DNA of 64,000 nucleotides from Xanthomonas chitinilytica (GTDB lineage: Bacteria > Pseudomonadota > Gammaproteobacteria > Xanthomonadales > Xanthomonadaceae): NCBI RefSeq assembly GCF_026107455.2, contig NZ_JAPCHY010000010.1:124001-188000 (forward strand), in the 5' to 3' direction. Made by a program: the position numbers and the translations under genes. How positions within the stretch are numbered: the stretch's first letter is position 1; each line of letters begins with the position of its first letter. Of the stretch, positions 41,793-52,145 are shown in pieces. Under the pieces are notes generated by a model. That model did no database searches, was not told the DNA's origin, and saw only the letters and a list, made by a program, of their open reading frames with translations.

Positions 41793-42830
41793 TTACGCTT
41801 TCACGAGTTCTACACGCCGGTTTTTCGCCTTTCCTTCCTCCGTAGCGTTGTCGGCGACCGGTTGCGAGTCGCCGAATCCGGCCGATTCCAGGCGCTCGCC
41901 GGCGATGCCGGCGGCGATGAGCGTATCGACCACGGTGCGCGCGCGCGCCTGCGACAGCCGCAGGTTGTGGTCGGCGTTGCCGGTGTTGTCGGTGTGCCCG
42001 TTGACTGCCAGCCGCAACGCAGGATCCTGCCGCAGCAGGGCGACGACCTGCTCGATCTGCGGTTTCGACGTCGGCAGCAGCACCGCCTGGTCGGTGGCGA
42101 AGTTCACTTCGATGGCGACCTTGCCGTCGCGCTCCAGCGATTGCCTCAGGGCATCGGCGGGCAGGACCCGGGCGGTGATCTCGACCGGCCTGGTCTCGGC
42201 GATCATCCAGCTGCCGTTGTTGCCGCTCCTGGCCAGGTGGATCCAGATATCGCGGTCGGCGCGACGGATGACGAAGGTATCCATCGGGTCGTTGTAGATG
42301 TCGCCCAGGCCGTCGACCAGCTCCACCGCGACGCTGGTCTGCTGGATGGCGTCGGTGGCCTCGCGCGGCATCTTCGCGCTGGCGATGTGATGGCCGCCGA
42401 GTCCGGTCACCAGCGCCTCGATGTTGCGGACCAGCTCCAGGTGCGAGTACTCGGCGCCTTCGGCGGCGGAGATGCCGGCGCCGTGGACCCGTCCTTCCAC
42501 CCATTCCAGGCGGTCGCCGGTCCAGAACGGGACGCGCTCGAACTTGCGCGCGGTGGTCTTGCCGGCGCGGTAGCCGTCGGGCAGGCCGAGATACGGGAAT
42601 TCGCCCAGCGGCGCTTCGGAAACCGACAGGGTCCGGATGTCGAATGCGGCCGCCTGCGGCTGGCCGTCGTCCTGCGCTGCCGGTGCGGGCGCGTCGTCGC
42701 GGAAGGTGGAGGTTTCGGCGCTGTCGGCCGGGGCGGCGGCCTGGTCGTCGCGCTTGCAGGCGCTGCAGGCAAGCACGGTGGCGCAGGCGATCAGGGCGGC
42801 GCGCTGCGCCGCGAGGGTGAGGAAGGTCAT
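41793..42830 (-). CDS. OmpA-family lipoprotein
   Basis: A 345-aa protein with a lipoprotein-type signal (ALIACATVLACSAC; Cys22 or Cys25). A ~150-residue middle domain of unknown type is followed by a C-terminal OmpA peptidoglycan-binding domain: EVNFATDQAVLLPTSKPQIE, VNGHTDNTGNADHNLRLSQA, RLESAGFGDSQPVADN and KNRRVELV. It anchors the outer membrane to peptidoglycan. It lies upstream of, and co-directional with, the tad operon. OmpA-like proteins accompany tad loci in other bacteria, so a link is plausible but the 212-nt gap suggests a separate transcript. Confidence 0.85.
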   Translation of the reverse strand: MTFLTLAAQRAALIACATVLACSACKRDDQAAAPADSAETSTFRDDAPAPAAQDDGQPQAAAFDIRTLSVSEAPLGEFPYLGLPDGYRAGKTTARKFERVPFWTGDRLEWVEGRVHGAGISAAEGAEYSHLELVRNIEALVTGLGGHHIASAKMPREATDAIQQTSVAVELVDGLGDIYNDPMDTFVIRRADRDIWIHLARSGNNGSWMIAETRPVEITARVLPADALRQSLERDGKVAIEVNFATDQAVLLPTSKPQIEQVVALLRQDPALRLAVNGHTDNTGNADHNLRLSQARARTVVDTLIAAGIAGERLESAGFGDSQPVADNATEEGKAKNRRVELVKA

Positions 42831-42863
42831 CGTGTGGTCATCCGGAAGCGATGGTGGAGGAAG

Positions 42864-43202
42864 TCAGCGGGCGTCCTGCAGCAGCTGCTGGAAGGTGTCG
42901 GGGGCGGGCCTGGGAGCGCCGCGCTGCTGCGCCTGCTCCATCTGCGCCAGGCCCTGGCTGAAGCCGGTCTCGAAGTCGGCATCGAAGTCGCCGGAAGCCT
43001 GGCCGTAGACCGACTTGCCGACCTGCAGCTGCCTGGCCTTGTACGCCGCGACCTGTTCCGGCGTGGCGCCGCAGAGACGGGCGTTGACCGTGTTCAGGCC
43101 GACCAGCTTGCCCCAGTGCACGGCCGAGCCGTTCGCCGCATGCGCGACCGTTGCGGCCGCCGCCAGCGTCGATGCCACGGCCGCGAGGGTAAATCGATTC
43201 AT
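42864..43202 (-). CDS. Small exported protein of unknown function
   Basis: A 112-aa protein with a signal peptide (MNRFTLAAVASTLAAAATVA, cleavage near AHAANG). The mature ~90 residues are Gln/Ala-rich and helical (TPEQVAAYKARQLQVGKSVY; FQQLLQDAR). Start supported by CAAGGAGGGCGGA. No family recognised. It lies 33 nt upstream of the OmpA-like gene on the same strand and is probably co-transcribed with it as a periplasmic partner. Confidence 0.65.
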   Translation of the reverse strand: MNRFTLAAVASTLAAAATVAHAANGSAVHWGKLVGLNTVNARLCGATPEQVAAYKARQLQVGKSVYGQASGDFDADFETGFSQGLAQMEQAQQRGAPRPAPDTFQQLLQDAR

Positions 43203-43335
43203 TCCGCCCTCCTTGTGCGGCCCGCTCCTGCGAACGGGCCGGTCAACCCCTGCGCGGCGAGCATAGCAACGCCGGCGCGGCGGTCCCAAGCCGCAGCGCC
43301 GGAGGGTATTCGCTTTTGCGCAGTGGTTCGCGGAA

Positions 43336-44126
43336 TCAGCTGCGCAGGCCGACGCCGCGCCGCAGCAGCCACAGCGCCAGTGCGCCCAGCACCGCGACGA
43401 AGCCCAGCATCAACGCGTAGGCCACCCACAGCGGCACGTCGCTGCTGCCCAGCAGGCCGTAGCGGAAGGCGTTGACCATGTAGAAGATCGGGTTGGCGTG
43501 GGTGGCGGCTTCGGCCCAGCCCGGCAGCAGCGTGACCGAATAGAACACGCCGCCCAGGTAGGTCAGCGGGGTCAGGATGAAGGTCGGCACGATCGCCACG
43601 TCGTCGAACTTCTTGGCGTACACCGCGTTGATGAAGCCGGCCAGCGAGAAGATCGTCGCGCCCAGCAGCACCGTGCTCAGCGTCACCAGCGGATGCGGGA
43701 TGCGCACCGGGGTGAAGAACATGGCGATGATCAGCACGATCACGCCGACCATCAGCCCGCGCAGCACCGCACCGGCGACATAGCCGCCCAGGATCACCCA
43801 GTTCGGCATCGGGCTGACCAGCAGTTCCTCGATGTGGCGGCCGAACTTGGCGCCGAAGAACGAGGAGCTGATGTTGCCGTAGCTGTTCTGGATCACGCTC
43901 ATCATCACCAGCCCGGGGACGATGAACTGCATGTAGCTGTAGCCGCCCATGTCGCCGATCTTCGAGCCGATCAGGCCGCCGAAGATCAGGAAGTACAGGG
44001 TCATGGTGATCGCCGGCGGCACCAGGGTCTGGCCCCAGATGCGCAGGATGCGGTTGATCTCGCGGCGGACGATGGTGCCCAGCGCCACCCAGTTGCGCTG
44101 GCGGTCGGTGATCGGTGCGGCGGCGC

Positions 44127-44130
<4 letters not shown>
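43336..44130 (-). CDS. yadH: ABC-2 type permease, YadH-like
   Basis: A 264-aa membrane protein with six hydrophobic segments and the ABC-2 signature region (ITMTLYFLIFGGLIGSKIGD; FIVPGLVMMSVIQNSYGNIS; LTYLGGVFYSVTLLP). It matches E. coli YadH in size and motifs. It pairs with the ATPase upstream (4-nt ATGA overlap), giving a two-gene exporter of the drug/polysaccharide ABC-2 class. Substrate unknown. Confidence 0.87.
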
Positions 44131-45086
<956 letters not shown>

Positions 45087-45133
45087 GCTCAGGCCTTCGC
45101 GCCCGGGTTGCGGCGCCGGATAAGTGCAGCGGC

Positions 45134-45140
45134 TATTATA
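45134..45140. promoter_or_regulatory. Candidate -10 between yadG and fpr
   Basis: CTATTATA here reads TATAAT on the minus strand (45140-45135, 49 nt before yadG) and TATTAT on the plus strand (45134-45139, 46 nt before fpr). It is the only AT-rich spot in the 98-bp divergent spacer. No good -35 on either strand. Confidence 0.35.
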
Positions 45141-45184
45141 GAAGCCCGCGCGGGCCCGGCCCGGCTACACACTGTTCCTTCTTC

Positions 45185-45934
45185 GTGCCCGTCCAATTCC
45201 CGCTCAAGCTGGTCGACCGCCGCATGCTGGCGCCGACCGTCGGCCACTACCAGTTCGTCCGCGACGACGGATTGCCGCTGGATTTCCTGCCCGGGCAGTT
45301 CATCCAGGTGCATTTCCATTACGCCGACGGCACCGCCACCCGCCGCAGCTACTCGCTGGCGACCATCCACGACCACGCGCTCGGCCCGGGCGATGCGGTC
45401 GAGATCGCAGTCAGCTTCGTGCCCGGCGGCGCCGCCACGGCCCTGTTCGAAGGCCTGGAGATCGGCGGCCACGTCACCGCCAGCGGCCCGTTCGGCCGCT
45501 TCTGCCTGCAGCCGGGCGACCACAACGCCCGCTACCTGCTGATCGCCACCGGCACCGGCGTCACTCCGTACCGCTCGATGCTGCCGCAGCTGCAGCAGGC
45601 CATCGCCGCGCGCGGCATCGAAGTGGTGCTACTGCAGGGCGCGCGCACTCCGGCCGAACTGCTGTACAGCGAGGACTTCCGCGCCTTCGCCGAGGCCAAC
45701 CCGGCGTTCCGCTACGTGCCCTGCCTGTCGCGCGAACTGCCGCAGAACCCGCACCCGGACGTGCGCCATGGCTACGTGCAGCAGCACCTGGCCGAGTTCG
45801 CGCCCGACCCGGCCCGCGACATCGCCTACCTGTGCGGCAACCCGGACATGGTCGATGCCTGCTTCGAAGCACTGAAGGCGGCTGGACTGCCGGTTCCGCA
45901 GATCCGCCGCGAGAAATACGTCAGCAGCAAGTAA
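45185..45934 (+). CDS. fpr: Ferredoxin-NADP reductase
   Basis: A 249-aa flavoprotein. FAD-binding RRSYSLATIHD and SGPFGRFCL, NADP-binding GTGVTPYRSMLPQLQ and YLCGNPDMVD, and a C-terminus ending REKYVSSK. It transfers electrons between NADPH and ferredoxin/flavodoxin, supporting Fe-S synthesis and oxidative-stress defence. The start is a GTG at 45185, which gives MPVQFPLKLV; there is no obvious ribosome-binding site and no better in-frame ATG. Its last eight codons and stop are repeated twice immediately downstream. Confidence 0.88.
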   Translation: MPVQFPLKLVDRRMLAPTVGHYQFVRDDGLPLDFLPGQFIQVHFHYADGTATRRSYSLATIHDHALGPGDAVEIAVSFVPGGAATALFEGLEIGGHVTASGPFGRFCLQPGDHNARYLLIATGTGVTPYRSMLPQLQQAIAARGIEVVLLQGARTPAELLYSEDFRAFAEANPAFRYVPCLSRELPQNPHPDVRHGYVQQHLAEFAPDPARDIAYLCGNPDMVDACFEALKAAGLPVPQIRREKYVSSK

Positions 45935-46237
45935 GGCATCGCGGCGGATCCCCGGCCGCGCGCAGCGCGCACGGCGCTCGCCGGTGCACGGGCCGTTGGC
46001 CCGTAAGCCGCACCTGCTCGCCCACCGCGAGAAATACGTCAGCAGCAAGTAAGGCGTCGCGGCGGATCCCCGGCCGTGCGCAGCGCGCACGGCGCTCGCC
46101 GGTGCACGGGCCGTTGGCCCGTAAGCCGCACCTGCTCGCCCACCGCGAGAAATACGTCAGCAGCAAGTAAGGTATCGCGGCGGATCCCCGGCCGTGCGCA
46201 GCGCGCACGGCGCTCGCCGGTGCGTGGGCCGCTGGCC
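45905..46237. repeat. Tandem 118-bp array made from the fpr 3' end
   Basis: GAGAAATACG recurs at 45911, 46029 and 46147, an exact 118-bp period. Each unit carries the last codons of fpr (REKYVSSK) with the stop, followed by a GC-rich spacer containing ACGGGCC-GTT-GGCCCGT. The coding part is identical between copies; the spacers differ at a few positions, and the third diverges after ~46232. No gene in 45935-46669 otherwise. Confidence 0.88.
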
Positions 46238-46266
46238 CCGCAGATCACGCCCGCAGCAGGGACGTT

Positions 46267-46486
46267 GTAGGAGCGACGTCAGTCGCGACCGCGAAGCCGA
46301 CGCCCCCGCCGGCAGGCAGCGCAGCCTGGAAGCCGATACGGGCCCGGCGGAAGCGCCGCTTCCGGCATCCTTGCCCGGATCCGGGTGGATGGGTGTCCGG
46401 GGAAGCGTGCTTGGGGGGCGAACAGCTCGCGACTGACGTCGCTCCTACAGCCAGCGGGGGTGTTGCAGGAGCGACGTCAGTCGCGA
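46267..46486. repeat. Three GTAG-type REP elements
   Basis: Elements at 46267-46289 (+), 46426-46448 (-) and 46464-46486 (+); the last begins GCAG instead of GTAG. The second and third form a potential hairpin with a 15-nt loop. They follow directly after the fpr repeat array. The stretch 46487-46669 shows nothing else besides the promoter zone of the hydrolase. Confidence 0.8.
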
Positions 46487-46669
46487 CCGCGGAGCCGATG
46501 CCTCTTCCGGCAGGCAGCACCGCCCGAACCCCGTTGGGGGCCGCGGGAGCACCGCCCCCAGCCTCCATGCTCCCCGGCGCTCGCCGGCATCCGCCCCGAC
46601 TTGTGTCACATCCGGCGCGGCCCGGCGTCATGTCATGCTGAGAGTCTTCAACCAAGGACGTGATCGAGC

Positions 46670-48178
46670 ATGCGACATCCCCGCAGAACCCTGGCCGCCG
46701 GGGCCACCGCGCTGCTGCTGGCGGCGTGCCAGCCGCTGCCGGAAACCGCCGAGACCGCCGGGCGCAGCTTCGGCCAGGTGCAGTTCCAGCCGTGCACGCT
46801 GACCAGCCCGCAGGCCAGCGGCAACGTCGAGGCGCAGTGCGGCACGTTCGAGGTGGCGGAGAATCCGGCCGAGCCGCAGGGCCGCCGCATCGCCCTCAAC
46901 ATCGCCTGGCTGGAGGCGGACAAGAACAGCGTCGGCAGTCCCGACCCGGTGTTCTTCCTGGCCGGCGGGCCGGGGCAGGCGGCCACCGAAGTGGCCAGCG
47001 TGATCAACCAGGCGCTGCGCGAGGTGCGCAAGCAGCGCGACGTGATCCTGGTCGACCAGCGCGGTACCGGCGGTTCCAATCCGCTGACCTGCCTGGGCGC
47101 CGACGGCAAGGAGCTGCCGGTCGACGAGAGCGTCGCGCCGACCCCGGAAGCGATGGCCGACTATGCGCGCCGCTGCGCGGCGTCGCTGCAGGACCGGGCC
47201 GACACCCGCTTCTACACCACCACCCAGGCCATCGCCGACCTGGATGCGGTGCGTGCGGCGCTGGGCGTGGAGAAGATCAACCTGATCGGCGGCTCCTACG
47301 GCACCCGCGTGGCCCAGCAATACGCGGCGCGCTACCCGCAGCACACCCGCGCGCTGGTGATCGACGGCGTGGCCCCGAACGAACTGGTGGTGGGCGGCGA
47401 TTTCGCCAACACCTTCGAGGATGCGATCGGCCTGCAGGCCGCGCAGTGCCGCGGCACCCCGGCCTGCGCCAAGCGTTTCCCGACCGATACCGGCGACCAG
47501 TTGCGTGCGGTGATGGCGCGGCTGCGGCAGGCGCCGGTGGAGGTGGAATACCGCGACCCGGGCACCGGCCAGGCGCGTCGCGACACGCTCACCGCCGAGA
47601 CCGTCACCGGACTGGCATTCGCGTTCTCCTATGTGCCGCAGCTGTCCTCGCTGCTGCCGCTGGTGCTGGACGAAGCGGCGCAGCAGCGCTACGCGCCGCT
47701 GATGTCGCTGGCACGGATGGCCGGCCGGCAGGTGGGCGGGCAGATCAACCGCGGCATGCAGTGGTCGGTGATCTGCGCCGAGGACGCCGACCGCTACGTG
47801 GCTCCCGAGCACAGCGACCGCCTGCTGGGCCCGGAGGTGGCGCAGATGTTCTTCGCCGCCTGCCAGGCCTGGAACGCCGGCGAGCGGCCGCAGGATTTCA
47901 ACCTGCCGCTGGCCTCGGAACTGCCGGTGCTGCTGCTGTCCGGCGAACTGGATCCGGTCACGCCGCCGCGCTACGCCGAGCAGGTGCTCAAGGGGCTGCC
48001 CAACGGCCGCCACCTGGTCGCCAAGGGCCAGGGCCACGGCACCCTGGGCGTGGGCTGCATGCCCAAGCTGCTGGGCCAATACCTGGAAAACGCCGACGCC
48101 AAGGGGCTGGACGCCAGCTGCCTGGACACGCTGGAAAACGTACCCGCCTTCACCTCGTTCAACGGATGGGAACCATGA
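46670..48178 (+). CDS. Alpha/beta hydrolase lipoprotein, S33/TAP-like peptidase
   Basis: A 502-aa protein with a lipoprotein signal (ATALLLAAC, Cys20). The alpha/beta hydrolase core has PVFFLAGGPGQ (oxyanion region) and nucleophile elbow GGSYGTR with Ser209. A TAP-like C-terminal domain carries the acid LLSGELDPVTP and histidine GQGHGTLG. This is the proline-iminopeptidase/tripeptidyl-aminopeptidase-like S33 group, probably trimming peptides at the outer membrane or periplasm. A NatAB-like ABC exporter follows 34 nt downstream and may share its transcript. Confidence 0.85.
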   Translation: MRHPRRTLAAGATALLLAACQPLPETAETAGRSFGQVQFQPCTLTSPQASGNVEAQCGTFEVAENPAEPQGRRIALNIAWLEADKNSVGSPDPVFFLAGGPGQAATEVASVINQALREVRKQRDVILVDQRGTGGSNPLTCLGADGKELPVDESVAPTPEAMADYARRCAASLQDRADTRFYTTTQAIADLDAVRAALGVEKINLIGGSYGTRVAQQYAARYPQHTRALVIDGVAPNELVVGGDFANTFEDAIGLQAAQCRGTPACAKRFPTDTGDQLRAVMARLRQAPVEVEYRDPGTGQARRDTLTAETVTGLAFAFSYVPQLSSLLPLVLDEAAQQRYAPLMSLARMAGRQVGGQINRGMQWSVICAEDADRYVAPEHSDRLLGPEVAQMFFAACQAWNAGERPQDFNLPLASELPVLLLSGELDPVTPPRYAEQVLKGLPNGRHLVAKGQGHGTLGVGCMPKLLGQYLENADAKGLDASCLDTLENVPAFTSFNGWEP

Positions 48179-48212
48179 GCCGCATGCTGCACGACACACG
48201 GGGGAGCCGCGC

Positions 48213-48955
<743 letters not shown>

Positions 48956-48959
<4 letters not shown>

Positions 48960-50140
48960 GCATGCTGGGAACATTGTTGACGGTGATGCGCAAGGAACTG
49001 CGCGACCTTTCCCGCGACCGCCGTACCCTGCTGCTGACCCTGCTGCTGGGGCCGTTGCTGTATCCGGTGCTGATCCTGGGCATGGGCAAGCTCGCCGAGA
49101 CCCGGGTCAAGACCCAGATCGACAAGCCGCTGGAAATCCCGGTGGTGGGGCGCGAGCACGCCCCCAACCTGGTGAGGTTCCTGGCCTCGCAGGGCCTGAT
49201 CGCGGTCGATCCGCCGGCGGACATGACCACCGCGATCCGCAGCCAGCGGGTCGACGTGGCGCTGGAGATCAGCCCGGACTTCGCCAGCGACTGGGCCGAA
49301 GGCCGCCCGGCGCTGGTGGAGATCATCAAGGACAGCACCCGCCGCGCGGCGGACATCCCCGCCGCGCGCCTGCAGGCGGCATTGAGCGGCTACAGCCAGC
49401 AGGTGGGCGCGCTGCGTCTGCTCGCACGCGGCATCGATGCGCAGGTGGCGCGGCCGCTGGACGTGGCCACCCAGGACCTGGCCAGCGCCGACGCCAAGCG
49501 CGGCATGGTGTTGTCGCTGCTGCTGCCGGTGCTGCTGACCATCACCTCGTTCCTCGGCGGCGCCTACCTGATCATGGACGCCACCGCCGGCGAGCGCGAA
49601 CGCCAGTCGCTGGAGCCGCTGTTGGCCACCCCGGCGCCGCGCAGCGCCATCGTCAGCGGCAAGATCGCCGCCGCCTGCGTGGTCGGGCTGGTCTCGCTGC
49701 TGCTGACCCTGCTGGCGTTCAAGCTCAGCGCGCAGCTGTCCACCGGCGGCATCGGCCGCCAGCTCAACATGGGCGTGCTGCCGATGTTGCAGATGCTGCT
49801 GATCATGCTGCCGATGCTGTTCATCGGCACCTCGCTGCTGACCTACCTGTCGGCCGCGGCCAAGAGCATGAAGGAGGCGCAGAGCCACATCACCTGGCTG
49901 ATGCTGCTGCCGATGCTGCCCGGCTACGCGCTGATGGTGTACCCGCTGAAGACCGAACTGTGGCAGTTCGCCACCCCGTTCCTGGCGCAGAACCAGATGC
50001 TGCTCAAGGTCATCCGCCACGAATACATCGGCCCGCAGATCTGGGCGGTGTACCTGACGGCGGGATTCGGGCTGGCCGCGCTGCTGTGGTTCGCCGCGGT
50101 GCGCCGCTACCACCAGGAGAAGCTGGCGATCTCGGGCTGA
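48956..50140 (+). CDS. natB: ABC transporter permease, NatB-like
   Basis: A 394-aa membrane protein: an N-terminal helix (TLLLTLLLGPLLYPVLILGM), a ~150-aa extracytoplasmic domain, then six C-terminal helices (VLSLLLPVLLTITSFLGGAY; MLQMLLIMLPMLFIGTSLL; ITWLMLLPMLPGYALMV). This is the ABC2 NatB-type layout. Translationally coupled to natA. A rho-independent terminator follows 27 nt downstream. Confidence 0.87.
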
Positions 50141-50166
50141 GCGGCAAGATTCCGGGAGATCATCGC

Positions 50167-50193
50167 AAGCGCCCTTCGGGGCGCTTGTTTTTT
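50167..50193 (+). terminator. Rho-independent terminator after natB
   Basis: Stem AAGCGCCC/GGGCGCTT with a UUCG tetraloop, followed by GTTTTTT. The most canonical terminator in the window; it closes the S33-natA-natB transcript. Confidence 0.92.
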
Positions 50194-50245
50194 GGGCTTT
50201 TCATTCATCCGCAGGGAGAGCGCACTCCCGGCTCTGCCCGGAAAG

Positions 50246-50303
50246 CTCGCGACTGACGTCGCTCCTACAAGAGCCTGCCTGTAGGAGCGACGTCAGTCGC
50301 GCT
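50246..50303. repeat. Inverted pair of GTAG-type REP elements
   Basis: REP copies at 50246-50268 (-) and 50281-50303 (+) with a 12-nt loop form a long hairpin, as at 16482-16543. The rest of 50304-50481 is less GC-rich and holds only a 37-codon open frame (50391-50504) that I do not call as a gene. Confidence 0.82.
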
Positions 50304-50481
50304 AGCGGGTACGGTCCCGGAGTCCGACGCGGCTGGTCGCGTACCTCTCATCCTGCTGAACTTTGGTCTGGAATCGACGTTGGCTATCCCATGCGCACGC
50401 CATCTTGGATGGGGAAAGAGCCTGCTGGAAATGCAGTGCGGAACATCCGCTCACTGATTGAAGCATTCGAAATGCCTCACA

Positions 50482-50928
50482 TCACCAATAAGGAGCGCGC
50501 CTAGGGGTATCCGCATAATCTGCACGCCTGAGCAACAAGCTGCAGATCCAGGAGAGGACCACGCAACCCGCGCCGGCCAGCATCCACTCCACCACCTCGC
50601 CGCCGAGTGCCTGCTGCAGCGATTGCCATGCATGATCGCCATAAAGCACGCCCGCGACGATCGATACGAGCAGGAACGCCGCCAGCAGGATCCGCGACAG
50701 CAGGCGTTCGATCCCCGCGTCGTGGCGGGCGATGTGGCCGGCGACGCCGGTGGCGAAATCGGCGGGAGGGGCGCTGCGGGGGGCGGACATCAGCGCCTCG
50801 GCGACGATGCGGTAGTCCGCGGTCGCCGCGTCCGTTCCGGCGGGGGCGTGATCACGCGCCGCACGCATGCCGCGTTCCTGCGCCTGCCACTCGTTCTCGT
50901 CGATCGGGGACTTGTGCGTCATGCTCAT
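50482..50928 (-). CDS. Putative membrane anti-sigma factor
   Basis: A 148-aa protein. A hydrophilic N-terminal domain (~1-70, no Cys/His zinc motif) precedes two membrane helices (LSRILLAAFLLVSIVAGVLY; EWMLAGAGCVVLSWICSLLL) and a short basic tail. It overlaps the ECF sigma gene by 4 nt (ATGA), the usual arrangement of a sigma factor with its membrane anti-sigma. There is no recognisable ASD motif, so the role is inferred from the pairing. Confidence 0.65.
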   Translation of the reverse strand: MSMTHKSPIDENEWQAQERGMRAARDHAPAGTDAATADYRIVAEALMSAPRSAPPADFATGVAGHIARHDAGIERLLSRILLAAFLLVSIVAGVLYGDHAWQSLQQALGGEVVEWMLAGAGCVVLSWICSLLLRRADYADTPRRAPYW

Positions 50929-51524
50929 GTCGGTGTTCCTGTGCGCGATTCCAGGATTTCCCGCAGCCGCTTGCGGCTGCGGAACAGGTGGCTCTTGATG
51001 GTGCCTTCGGCCAGGCCGGTCACCCGGGCGATCTCGCCGATCGGCATGTCTTCCAGATGGTAGAGCGTCAGCAGGGTGCGTTGCAGCGATGGCAGGGCGT
51101 CGATGGCGGCGTGCAGGTGCGCGTTGGTTTCCCTGTCGGCCGTCGTCGCTTCGAGGTCGAAGCCGTCGCTCACCCGCTCGGCCAGCGACATGCCGTCCTC
51201 GTCGTCGCCCGTCTCTGCGATCGGTATGCGCCTGCGTTCGAGGTGCCGCCTGGCCACCGAGTAGGCGACCTGCGCGATCCACGATTTCAACGCGCTCTCG
51301 CCCCGGTACTGGTGGAGCGTGCGGTGGATGCGCAGGAACGTCTCCTGGCACAGTTCGCGGGTGTCGTCCGGGTGCCGCACCATGCGGTCCACGACGTGCC
51401 AGCACAGGTTCTGGTACTGGCGCACCAGCTGCTCGAATGCGCCTGGCCTGCCGGCCAGCACGGCTTCCACCAGTGCCCGGTCGGTGGCGAGGCCGGTGTC
51501 GGCGGGAGAAGGGGAGGTGGGCAT
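50925..51524 (-). CDS. ECF RNA polymerase sigma factor
   Basis: A 199-aa sigma-70 family group IV factor. Region 2 (~20-90): FEQLVRQYQNLCWHVVDRMV, DDTRELCQETFLRIHRTLHQ and KSWIAQVAYSVARRHLERRR. Region 4 (~130-190): LPSLQRTLLTLYHLEDMPIG, then TGLAEGTIKSHLFRSRKRL. It is co-translated with a membrane protein likely to be its anti-sigma. I chose the start at 51524 (MPTSPSPADT); the in-frame Met 30 codons earlier lies beyond the palindromic control region. Confidence 0.88.
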   Translation of the reverse strand: MPTSPSPADTGLATDRALVEAVLAGRPGAFEQLVRQYQNLCWHVVDRMVRHPDDTRELCQETFLRIHRTLHQYRGESALKSWIAQVAYSVARRHLERRRIPIAETGDDEDGMSLAERVSDGFDLEATTADRETNAHLHAAIDALPSLQRTLLTLYHLEDMPIGEIARVTGLAEGTIKSHLFRSRKRLREILESRTGTPT

Positions 51525-51554
51525 CGCGTATAGAGATACGTCGTGCACGAGATC

Positions 51555-51578
51555 GGTTGCAAACGGGTTGCTGCAACC
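51555..51578. promoter_or_regulatory. Palindromic GGTTGC/GCAACC site between sigma gene and small membrane gene
   Basis: GGTTGC at 51555-51560 is followed by the perfect palindrome GGTTGCTGCAACC at 51566-51578. On the minus strand GGAAC lies just upstream, a possible ECF -35 for autoregulation, but its -10 is unclear. The site sits in a 110-bp divergent spacer. Confidence 0.45.
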
Positions 51579-51634
51579 GGTGCGTTCCCCGGCGTATCTC
51601 AATGGGTACCTCATCCAACACGGAAGCCGGCCCC

Positions 51635-51961
51635 ATGGATTTCAATCTGCTCGTTCCCCTCGCACTGGTCGTGTGCATCGCCTACTCCATCAAGGTGGTG
51701 GTGGATGCCTATACGCGCCGGCGCATCATCGAATCGCGCGGTTCCGAGGAACTGGTGCGCTCATTGCTGGAGGGCGATGCGATGCGTCGGCGCCAGGCCT
51801 CGCTGCATTGGGGATGCGTGCTGCTCGCCTTGGCGGTCGGTTTCGGCCTGGTGGAGCTGCTCGGCGCGAAGGGCGTCACGCCGGGCGTGATCGCGCTGCT
51901 GCTCGGTGCCACCGGGTTGGGCAACCTGGGGTATTACCTGCTGGAGCGGCGCTTGAAATAG
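51635..51961 (+). CDS. Small membrane protein, DUF6249-like
   Basis: A 108-aa protein starting MDFNLLVPLALVVCIAYSIK. Helix 1 (~5-22), a charged cytosolic loop (YTRRRIIESRGSEELVRSLLEGD), then two helices (HWGCVLLALAVGFGLVELLG; VIALLLGATGLGNLGYYLL) and a basic end. The layout resembles DUF6249 proteins that accompany ECF sigma operons in Xanthomonadaceae; similarity is by eye. Start at 51635 has GGAAG upstream; an in-frame ATG at 51602 has none. Confidence 0.7.
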   Translation: MDFNLLVPLALVVCIAYSIKVVVDAYTRRRIIESRGSEELVRSLLEGDAMRRRQASLHWGCVLLALAVGFGLVELLGAKGVTPGVIALLLGATGLGNLGYYLLERRLK

Positions 51962-52020
51962 CGTGCTTTCCCATCCGGGAAGAGGAGCGCGTTTCGGGGG
52001 GCTTGTTGCTGCTCGAAGAG

Positions 52021-52043
52021 GTCGCGACTTACGTCGCCCCTAT
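52021..52043 (-). repeat. Degenerate REP element
   Basis: GTCGCGACTTACGTCGCCCC followed by TAT is a mutated minus-strand copy of the GTAG REP (CTCCTAC end altered to CCCCTAT). Single, unpaired. Confidence 0.6.
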
Positions 52044-52145
52044 AAGGCCTCGCAGAAGCGTCGCTGCCTGCAGGCAGTGTCTCCGCACGTGCAATGCCCC
52101 CGCTGGACAGCGGGGGATGCCGGCTTGCCCGATCGAGGAAATCGG

